The notes beneath the pieces are model-generated. The model was not told the origin of the DNA. It did not search any database and was given only the letters and a program-made list of their open reading frames with translations. The position numbers and the translations under genes are program-made. From NCBI RefSeq assembly GCF_014084125.1, contig NZ_CP048405.1, forward strand, positions 2,976,001 to 3,040,000: a stretch of 64,000 bases of DNA, in the 5' to 3' direction. Of the stretch, positions 58,407 through 64,000 are shown piece after piece. The stretch comes from Streptacidiphilus sp. PB12-B1b (lineage in GTDB: Bacteria > Actinomycetota > Actinomycetes > Streptomycetales > Streptomycetaceae). Within the stretch, counting starts at the first letter, position 1. Each line of letters opens with the position of its first letter.

Positions 58407-59210
58407 CTACCGACCGGTGCGGTCCGCCAGCCCGGTGCGGTCCGTCAGCCCGGTGAGGTCCGTCGCCCCGGTGCGGCGGAGCCAGTCGAGCGCGCCCGCC
58501 ACGTCGGTGGCCACCGGCACGCCCGGCGGCGCGGGCGGGCGGGTCACCAGCACCACCGGCAGCGCCAGCTCCCGGGCGGCGGCCAGCTTGGGCGCGGTGG
58601 CCTCGCCCCCGCTGTCCTTGGTGACCAGGACCTGCACCCGGTGTGCGCGCAGCAGCGCACGCTCCCCCTCCAGGGTGAACGGGCCCCGGCCGAGCAGCAC
58701 CTGCATGCGCGGAGGCGTTGGAGGGAGTGGCGGTTCGACCGAGCGGAGCAGGAAGGAGAGGTCCGTCAGCGGGGCGAAGGCCGCCAGGCCCTGGCGTCCG
58801 GTGGTCAGAAAGACGCGGTGACCGAGTGCGGGGAGCAGGGCGGCGGCCTGCTCCAGGGAGCTGACGGGGTGCCAGCGGTCGTCGGCGGTCGGCGCCCAGC
58901 CGGGTCGGCGCAGTGCGAGCAGGGGGACGCGGGCGGCGGCCGCGGCCTCGGCCGCATGGTGGCTGATGGTGCCCGCGAACGGGTGGGTGGCGTCCACCAG
59001 GGCGTCCACGCGGTGTTCGCGCAGCCAGTCGGCCAGGGCCCGGCTGCCGCCGAAGCCGCCGATGCGGACCTGGCCGGCGGGCAGCCGGGGCGCGGCCACC
59101 CGCCCGGCCAGCGAACTGGTCACCCGCAGCGTCGGATCGGCGGCCAGCTCGGCTGCGAGCAGTCGGCCCTCGGTGGTGCCGCCCAGGATCAGGACGTGCC
59201 GCACGGACAT
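58407..59210 (-). CDS. cobK: Precorrin-6A reductase
   Basis: A 267-residue CobK/CbiJ enzyme reducing precorrin-6A to 6B with NADPH in the corrin pathway. Motifs: HVLILGGTTEGRLLAAELA, RIGGFGGSRALADWLREHRVDALVDATHPFAGTISHHAAEAA, FLTTGRQGLAAFAP, LVTKDSGGEATAPKLAAARELALPVVLVTRPP. The C-terminus (TDLTGLTDRTGLADRTGR) is a short tandem repeat encoded by 15-base units. The ATG at 59210 lies 11 residues before the GG-T-EG motif, as usual. Confidence 0.94.
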   Translation of the reverse strand: MSVRHVLILGGTTEGRLLAAELAADPTLRVTSSLAGRVAAPRLPAGQVRIGGFGGSRALADWLREHRVDALVDATHPFAGTISHHAAEAAAAARVPLLALRRPGWAPTADDRWHPVSSLEQAAALLPALGHRVFLTTGRQGLAAFAPLTDLSFLLRSVEPPLPPTPPRMQVLLGRGPFTLEGERALLRAHRVQVLVTKDSGGEATAPKLAAARELALPVVLVTRPPAPPGVPVATDVAGALDWLRRTGATDLTGLTDRTGLADRTGR

Positions 59211-59415
59211 GGAGGGAACCCCTGGAAGGTGTGGTCATGGCGGTCGGCGAGGCGGCCGGGAAACGGTGGGAGCGAGGCAGGGCAGCCTATCGGGCGGCGG
59301 CCCCCGGTACGGCGGCAGCCCGGCAGCGGCCCGGCCGCCGCCGCGAGCGCCCGGCCGCGCCGGGTCAGCCGGGCCGGGGTCAGCCGCCGGGCCGGGGCCG
59401 CCGTCCGACGCGGCC

Positions 59416-60168
59416 TCAGCGGGAGGCGGCCTGGGCCAGCCGCTGCGGCAGCCCGCTGTGCGGCAGCGGATAGGCGTCGACCTCGCGGTCCAGCAGGTGG
59501 TGGCTGCTGCCGTAGAGGCTGTTGACCGCTGCCTCCACCGCGGGCGGCAGATGCGGTGACTTGCCCTGGCGGCACTGGGCCAGCAGCGCCTGCCGGGCCT
59601 CGCTGGACAGCAGTGGGGGGCTGCCCGGGCGGCGGTGCTCGGGCGATCGCCGGTCGCCGGTCTGCAGCCCGTCGGCCTCCAGCCGCCAGAGCTGGGCGGT
59701 GCGGTGCTGGCCCTGGTGACGGTGGAGCAGGTACAGGCAGAAAGCGGCGGTCGGGCTCTCACCCCCGGCCGCGTACTGCCACCAGTACTCGGCGGCGTCG
59801 CTGTGCCCGGCCAGGAACAGCAGGCAGCCGAAGACCAGCGCGCCCTCGGTCTCCGCGCCGCAGCGTTCGGCGAAACGGTTCAGCGCGTCCGCGGCCTGCG
59901 GGTCGCCCAGCACCAGCGAGACCGCCAAGTGCACGTCGCGGGCGGCGGTCTGGCGGATGGACTGGGCACAGGCGGGCACGCAGACCGGCACCCGGGCCTC
60001 GGCCGCCGAGGCGCCGACGGGCGGCGGGCGGTGGTGCCGACAGGCTCCGGCGCGGTCCGGCCCGGCCGGGGAGACCCCCCGGGTCGGCCTGCCCCGCTCC
60101 GGAAGCAGGTCGAGATCCTCCAGCAGTGCGTCGAGGTCCTGCGCCCCCCGAGGCGCTCGGTTGCTCAC
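59416..60168 (-). CDS. Hypothetical protein coupled to sigma factor, 250 aa
   Basis: A soluble protein whose GTG overlaps the sigma-factor stop (GTGA) with AAGGAGGAG upstream. The N-terminus is acidic (LDALLEDLDLLPERG), followed by VCVPACAQSIRQTAARDVHLAVSLVLGDPQAADALNRFAERCGAETEGALVFGCLLFLAGHSDAAEYWWQYAAGGESPTAAFCLYLLHRHQGQHRTAQLWRLEADGL, which is helical and TPR-like. The C-terminal part resembles REVDAYPLPHSGLPQRLAQ tails seen next to streptomycete sigma factors. It is likely a partner or regulator of the sigma factor (inference from coupling). Confidence 0.7.
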   Translation of the reverse strand: MSNRAPRGAQDLDALLEDLDLLPERGRPTRGVSPAGPDRAGACRHHRPPPVGASAAEARVPVCVPACAQSIRQTAARDVHLAVSLVLGDPQAADALNRFAERCGAETEGALVFGCLLFLAGHSDAAEYWWQYAAGGESPTAAFCLYLLHRHQGQHRTAQLWRLEADGLQTGDRRSPEHRRPGSPPLLSSEARQALLAQCRQGKSPHLPPAVEAAVNSLYGSSHHLLDREVDAYPLPHSGLPQRLAQAASR

Positions 60169-60764
60169 GTCTCCTCCTTGAGCAGGTGCTTGAGTTTGAC
60201 GGCGAGCCGCCTCTTGGCCCGCATCGCGTGGGAGCGCACCGTCTCGGCGGTGATGCCCAGGGTGGCGGCGATGTCGTGGTCCGCCATGTCGAAGGCATAG
60301 CGCAGGGTGATCACGTCGTACTGCCGCTCCGGCAGTTCGGCGATGGCCCCGTACAGCCCCAGTTCGCTCTCCAGGACGTCGAACTCGCCCGTGGCCTCGC
60401 GCAGCAGCAGCCGGCTTATCGCGTCCCGGAACTCCTTGGTGTCCGGGACGACCGGGGTGCGCGAGCGCTCGCCGAGCCAGGCCGCGGTGTGGTCCTTGAG
60501 CACCGTCCACGCGTACTGCGGCACCGAGGGCTTCAACAACACCTCGTCCCACTCCTGGGCGAGCTGCTCGCAGACCTGGCGCACCAGTTGGGCCGCCTGC
60601 CTGCCGTCGACGACCTGGAGCGTGGCGTAGCGCAGCCACAGCTTGTGGTGGTAGGTGACGAAGGCGTTGAGCGTCAGCGTCTCCCGGCGCTGCGCCAGCC
60701 GCTCCGGGCTGACCAGCACAGGTGCGGCCGCCAGCAGGTCGTCCGGTCGGATCGGCTGGTTCAT
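60165..60764 (-). CDS. Sigma-70-family (ECF-like) RNA polymerase sigma factor
   Basis: A 199-residue protein with a clear sigma region 4: AIAELPERQYDVITLRYAFDMADHDIAATLGITAETVRSHAMRAKRRLAVKLKHLL. Region 2 (LNAFVTYHHKLWLRYATLQVVDGRQAAQLVRQVCEQLAQEWDEVL) is divergent. It should direct transcription of an unknown regulon. Its ATG overlaps the stop of a small basic gene (ATGA), and its stop overlaps the following gene. No anti-sigma with a ZAS motif is adjacent. Confidence 0.83.
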   Translation of the reverse strand: MNQPIRPDDLLAAAPVLVSPERLAQRRETLTLNAFVTYHHKLWLRYATLQVVDGRQAAQLVRQVCEQLAQEWDEVLLKPSVPQYAWTVLKDHTAAWLGERSRTPVVPDTKEFRDAISRLLLREATGEFDVLESELGLYGAIAELPERQYDVITLRYAFDMADHDIAATLGITAETVRSHAMRAKRRLAVKLKHLLKEET

Positions 60765-60979
60765 CCTGTCGCCGCCTTCCGGCCGGCCGGGCCCGCCGTA
60801 CGCGCCGCCGGCCGCACGCCTAAGGAGGCGGCTGGCTGCGTGCCGGTCTTCGGGGCGGTCGTCAGCAGGCGTGCGGCGGCTCCCCGGACCACGGCATCGC
60901 GGATCTTGATCAAGGGCATTCCAGTCTCGCGGGCACCGCGCCGCTCCCGGATGGAGGCGGCGTCGGTCGGAAGCTGCAC
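60761..60979 (-). CDS. Small basic protein upstream of and coupled to the sigma factor
   Basis: A 72-residue Arg/Ala-rich frame (GTG 60979, GGGAGC just upstream) whose stop overlaps the sigma ATG. The central segment MPLIKIRDAVVRGAAARLLTTAPK could start at an ATG at 60919. The coupling supports expression; no family is recognised. Confidence 0.45.
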   Translation of the reverse strand: MQLPTDAASIRERRGARETGMPLIKIRDAVVRGAAARLLTTAPKTGTQPAASLGVRPAARTAGPAGRKAATG

Positions 60980-61293
60980 GCTCCCATCTCAGCAAAGCCG
61001 ATGGGCGGCCCGTCCGTTGAAGCAGGATCGAACTTTTTCTCGCTCCAGGTGAGGGTCCGGCTACCCAGCGGGAGCCCGGTGGCCGGAGAACGGCGCGGCA
61101 AATGCCAAGAAAAGGTATAAAACGGGCGTAATGGCGAGTGAATTCGGCTGGGTCGCGCGCTTGTAGGCTGCGCGGGCCGGGGAGGAAGCCGGGGGGTGGC
61201 GAAACCTGGCGAACCCCTGGCTCGGGTCGGGGCGGAGATATGCGCCACCCCCGGGACGACACCACCGAAGCCCGCACCGCACAGGGGGAGCAC
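60980..61293. other. Divergent intergenic region (314 bp)
   Basis: No gene seen. It is AT-richer around 61075-61145, with a TATAAAA stretch at 61116-61122 that could be a -10 element for the methyltransferase at 61294, although no good -35 is evident. The sigma-operon promoter presumably lies near its left end. Confidence 0.5.
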
Positions 61294-62139
61294 ATGATCA
61301 GTGATCGGAAAACCGGCGACCGGCGGCCCGCGGAGCAGGAAACCGGAATCGATTTGCAACTTGACCGGCCGCATTCCGCCCGGATGTACGACTACTACCT
61401 GGGTGGCTACACCAACTTTCCGGCCGACCGCGAGGCGGCCGGCAAGGCGATCACGGCCTTCCCGTCCGCGCTGGTCGCCGCCCGGGCGAACCGCCGGTTC
61501 ATGCACCGCTCGACCCGCTGCCTCACCTCCCTGGGCATGACCCAGTTCCTGGACATCGGCACCGGCATCCCCACCTCGCCCAACCTGCACGAGATCGCCC
61601 AGCGGGCGGACCCGTCGGCCCGGGTCGTCTACGCCGACAACGACCCGATCGTCCTGGCCCATGCGGCGGCGCTGCTGCACAGCACCCCGGAGGGGCGCAC
61701 CGCCTACGCCCCCGGCGACGTCACCGACCCGGCCGCCCTGCTGCACTCGCCCGACGTCCGGCGCACCCTGGACCTGGACCGGCCGGTCGCGCTCAGCCTG
61801 AACGCCCTGCTGCACTTCGTGCCCGGCGCCCAGGAGGCGCACGACATCGTCGAGTACTTCAAGAAGGAGCTGGCCCCCGGCAGCACGCTGACGATCACGC
61901 ATCTGACCGGGGATTTCGACCCGGAGTCGATCGACCGGCTGGTGCAGATCTACAAGGCCGCAGGCACCCCGGGCACGAGCCGGACTCTCAGCGAATTCAC
62001 AGCGTTCTTCGCGGGCTGGACCCTGCTGGAGCCCGGCGTCACGCCCACCCAGCGGTGGCGCCCCGACCCGGAGGACAACCTCGGCGGTATCACCGACGCC
62101 GAGGCGTCCTGCTACGCCGCCGTGGCCCGCAAGCCCTGA
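61294..62139 (+). CDS. SAFB-type SAM-dependent methyltransferase (second copy)
   Basis: A 281-residue protein of the same PF04672 family as 877-1692: RMYDYYLGGYTNFPADREAAGKAI, FLDIGTGIPTSPNLHEIAQ, VVYADNDPIVLAH, LSLNALLHFVPG, TITHLTGDF, RWRPDPED and AAVARKP. The fold and SAM site are clear; the substrate is unknown. The ATG at 61294 has GGGGGAG 3-4 bases upstream; an in-frame ATG at 61240 is an alternative. Single-gene unit ended by a hairpin at 62171. Confidence 0.9.
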   Translation: MISDRKTGDRRPAEQETGIDLQLDRPHSARMYDYYLGGYTNFPADREAAGKAITAFPSALVAARANRRFMHRSTRCLTSLGMTQFLDIGTGIPTSPNLHEIAQRADPSARVVYADNDPIVLAHAAALLHSTPEGRTAYAPGDVTDPAALLHSPDVRRTLDLDRPVALSLNALLHFVPGAQEAHDIVEYFKKELAPGSTLTITHLTGDFDPESIDRLVQIYKAAGTPGTSRTLSEFTAFFAGWTLLEPGVTPTQRWRPDPEDNLGGITDAEASCYAAVARKP

Positions 62140-62170
62140 CCCGGCGGCGCCGCGCCGCGGAACGCGAGCA

Positions 62171-62200
62171 GCCCGCAGCCCCCGTGCGGGGACTGCGGGC
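62171..62200. terminator. Bidirectional terminator
   Basis: GCCCGCAG and CTGCGGGC arms enclose a second CCCCG/CGGGG stem, forming a 30-base hairpin with one mismatch between two convergent genes (stops 62139 and 62236). Confidence 0.75.
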
Positions 62201-62235
62201 CGGTGGCCTCGGTGGCCTGGACTACGTGACGGGTG

Positions 62236-63063
62236 TCACTTCCAGCTGTGGTAGGCGTAGCGGTGGTAGCCGTAGCCCGAGTAGGACGAGTGCGAGTACG
62301 CGCTGGTCCAGGCCCAGCGGCCGGAGCCGTTGTAGCCGGTCTGCGAGCCGCTGTCGCCGGAGCCGGTGGACGAGCCGGAGCCGGAGGAGTCGGAACCGGT
62401 GCTCGGCTGGGTGGCCGTGCCCGTGTCCTGGCTGCTGGTGGTGGTGCCGGTGGTGCCGGTGCTCGCGGTGGTGCTGCCGGTGGTCGTGGTGGCAGTGGTG
62501 CTGGTCGCGGGCGTGGTGGTGGTGCTGGCGGTGCCGGTGATGTTGTTGTAGCGCAGCGGCGTGTAGTCGCTGGTGGGCCAGCCGTCCAGGGAGCTGGCGT
62601 CCAGGCTGCCGGTGTAGGTGTTGGTCAGCTCGCTGGGGTTGTTCTCGGCGTAGTAGGTGAAGGTCCCGGCGGACTGGTCGACCCAGCCGCCGAAGAGGAT
62701 CACGTGCTCGGCCGTGTAGTCCAGGGCGTCGCCGGGCTGCAGGTCGGAGCTGGCGATCTGGGTGGAGACGCTGGGGAGGGTCTGCGTGACCATGCTGGAG
62801 CTGAGGTCCCAGGCCATGGAGACGTAGCCGGAGCAGTCCTCACGGTAGGAGCCGTTGCTGTCCGAGTAGTAGGCGCCCTGGTTGTAGGGCACGCCCTCGC
62901 TGACCCAGCTCTGTGCCCGCTGGATGACCTCGTCACGCGAGATGCTGCCGCCCGTCGTGGTGTCGGCGTGGGCGGGGACAGCGGCGAGCAGGGAGGCAGA
63001 GGCAATGGCGGCCCCGACGAGGCCGGACAGGCAGCGGCGCGAGGAGGGCATGTGCATGGGCAT
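62236..63063 (-). CDS. Secreted NlpC/P60-like protein with Thr-rich linker
   Basis: A 275-residue exported protein: signal peptide (GLVGAAIASASLLAAVPAHA), then an NlpC/P60-like papain fold with the nucleophile Cys in YREDCSGYVSMAWDLS and His in YTAEHVILFGGWVDQ. A long Thr/Ser linker (residues about 180-235) follows, and a Tyr/Ser-rich tail (YSHSSYSGYGYHRYAYHSWK). Family members cut peptidoglycan peptides, but the linker and tail suggest surface retention. GGAG lies 6 bases before the ATG at 63063. Confidence 0.85.
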   Translation of the reverse strand: MPMHMPSSRRCLSGLVGAAIASASLLAAVPAHADTTTGGSISRDEVIQRAQSWVSEGVPYNQGAYYSDSNGSYREDCSGYVSMAWDLSSSMVTQTLPSVSTQIASSDLQPGDALDYTAEHVILFGGWVDQSAGTFTYYAENNPSELTNTYTGSLDASSLDGWPTSDYTPLRYNNITGTASTTTTPATSTTATTTTGSTTASTGTTGTTTSSQDTGTATQPSTGSDSSGSGSSTGSGDSGSQTGYNGSGRWAWTSAYSHSSYSGYGYHRYAYHSWK

Positions 63064-63120
63064 GGGTGACTCCGGGTTCCGTGGGGGGTGAAACGGGGGG
63101 TGGGGGAGAGCCCCCGCCGA

Positions 63121-63855
63121 CTAGCTCAGCTGTCGGGTGACGGCGCTGAGCAGGGACAGGTCGGCGCGGGTGTCGTAGACGACCGGGTGGGCCGAGGCCC
63201 ACTGGTCGAAGTGGATGACGGCCAGGGTGTCGCCCACCTGTACGGCATAGAGGTGGTCGGTCTGCGGCCCGGCGGCCGACAGACCCTCGACTCCGGTCCA
63301 CTGGCGCGACCAGGCACTGCCGGCGTCGGTCGCCGCGGTACGGGTGACCTTGGCGTCGACGGCGATGTGGGCCGCGGCCTGGAGCGTGCGGGACCGGGTC
63401 TGGCAGCCGTCCATCTGCGACGCCAGGCTGAGCCGCGCGGCGTGCGCGGCGCTGCTGCTGGCGAAGGTGAAGACGTCCTGCTCCGCGGGGGTCTGGAAGG
63501 TGCTGGCGTATGCCTGCTGCTGCCAGGTGACGGCGCCGTGCACAGTGGCGCACTCGTTGACCTGGATGGTTCGTCCGGTCACGGTCTGGGTGCGGGGCGG
63601 GGCGATGGACTGCCACTTCTCGGCGGCGCCGTCGGGGAGCTGGGCGGCGGTGAGCCGGACAGCGGAGACAGGTGACGGTGCGGAGCCGGTGGTGGCCGGG
63701 GGAGCCGTGGCGCCGGTCAGGGCGGCCGCGGCGGTGGGTGAGGCGCTGCTGCATCCGGTGGCGCACACCAGGACGGCCAGCGCGATCAGGGCGCCCACGA
63801 TGCCGAGGACGGCAGGGCGGGCGTGAGTGGTCGCGGGTCGTATGGAGCCGGGCAT
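63121..63855 (-). CDS. Lipoprotein with PknH-like sensor-type domain (tentative)
   Basis: A 244-residue lipoprotein: hydrophobic stretch GIVGALIALAVLVCATGCSS with lipobox ATGC, an Ala/Pro/Thr linker, then a globular domain (RLTAAQLPDGAAEKWQSI ... IQVNECATVHGAVTWQQQAYASTFQTPAEQDVFTFASSSAAHAARLSLASQMDGCQTR ... DHLYAVQVGDTLAVIHFDQW). The two Cys in NECA and DGCQ and the YAVQVGDTLAVI strand resemble PknH-type extracellular sensor domains, but this is a weak match. Start ATG at 63855. The 145 bases to the window end hold only its upstream region. Confidence 0.7.
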   Translation of the reverse strand: MPGSIRPATTHARPAVLGIVGALIALAVLVCATGCSSASPTAAAALTGATAPPATTGSAPSPVSAVRLTAAQLPDGAAEKWQSIAPPRTQTVTGRTIQVNECATVHGAVTWQQQAYASTFQTPAEQDVFTFASSSAAHAARLSLASQMDGCQTRSRTLQAAAHIAVDAKVTRTAATDAGSAWSRQWTGVEGLSAAGPQTDHLYAVQVGDTLAVIHFDQWASAHPVVYDTRADLSLLSAVTRQLS

Positions 63856-64000
63856 AGGCAGGCCTCTGGTCGGGGACAGGTGGACACGGCGGCACGGAGG
63901 TGTGGAGATGCCCGGGCGGGGGATGTTTCCTCGCGGGCAACAGCGGGCACCGGACAGGTGTGCCACCGCTGGATCACGCCAGGCGGTCCTGGCGCTGAGT

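Noticed and set aside
59231-59473. Plus-strand frame of 80 codons between cobK and the TPR-like gene
   Set aside because: Arg/Pro/Gly-rich composition with no recognisable features and partial overlap with the opposite gene; treated as non-coding.

Overview
The window is high-GC actinobacterial DNA, most like the Streptomycetaceae (Streptomyces, Kitasatospora or Streptacidiphilus). Codon third positions are nearly all G or C, many genes start with GTG, and stop/start overlaps (ATGA, GTGA) are frequent. TTA leucine codons are confined to a handful of genes (four found by eye), as expected of a bldA lineage. The families present also fit: SpoIIE/HATPase phosphatase, SAFB-type methyltransferases, STAND NB-ARC protein, S53 protease, GH92 mannosidase. 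No rRNA, tRNA, CRISPR array, prophage or complete IS was recognised.

Layout. 1-9,800: GDPD phosphodiesterase (cut by the window edge), SAFB methyltransferase plus phosphatase, cholesterol-oxidase-like flavoprotein, amino-acid permease, MazG-like protein, 3-hydroxyisobutyryl-CoA hydrolase and small proteins. 10,000-20,300: GH92 mannosidase, secreted protein, acyl-CoA genes (thiolase, methylacyl-CoA racemase) with a TetR regulator and a shared operator-like motif, secreted trypsin-like protease, glutamine cyclotransferase lipoprotein, ArsR regulator, S53 protease.

20,498-32,742 is the most interesting region. A UDP-sulfoquinovose synthase (SqdB/SQD1 type) heads a rightward operon with a TPR protein and a truncated IS256-type transposase. 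Divergent from it is a leftward operon: cysH, cysD, cysN, HlyD-type membrane-fusion protein, processive GT2 glycan synthase, exported glucoamylase-like hydrolase. Most junctions in both operons overlap or nearly touch. CysD/CysN activate sulfate and CysH reduces APS to sulfite, the sulfur donor of SqdB. The GT2, HlyD and hydrolase look like a machine for making, exporting and trimming a polysaccharide. My reading is a dedicated sulfoquinovose-containing exopolysaccharide pathway. A TTA codon early in cysH suggests developmental control.

32,791-44,000: two SDRs divergent from TetR-MaoC, acyltransferase, MarC protein, secreted lipoprotein, small transglycosylase, aldo/keto reductase, TPR-like protein and a Ser/Thr kinase. 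44,559-49,946: a tightly coupled five-gene operon (PhyH dioxygenase with a TTA codon, DUF6271-like protein, ornithine-decarboxylase-like enzyme, GNAT acetyltransferase, MFS exporter) that looks like a small natural-product cluster. 49,983-64,000: MMPL transporter with divergent TetR and a perfect operator, NB-ARC/TPR STAND protein, CPA2 antiporter, repeat-built secreted protein with a TTA codon, cobH and cobK, a sigma factor coupled to two small proteins, a second SAFB methyltransferase, an NlpC/P60-like secreted protein and a lipoprotein.
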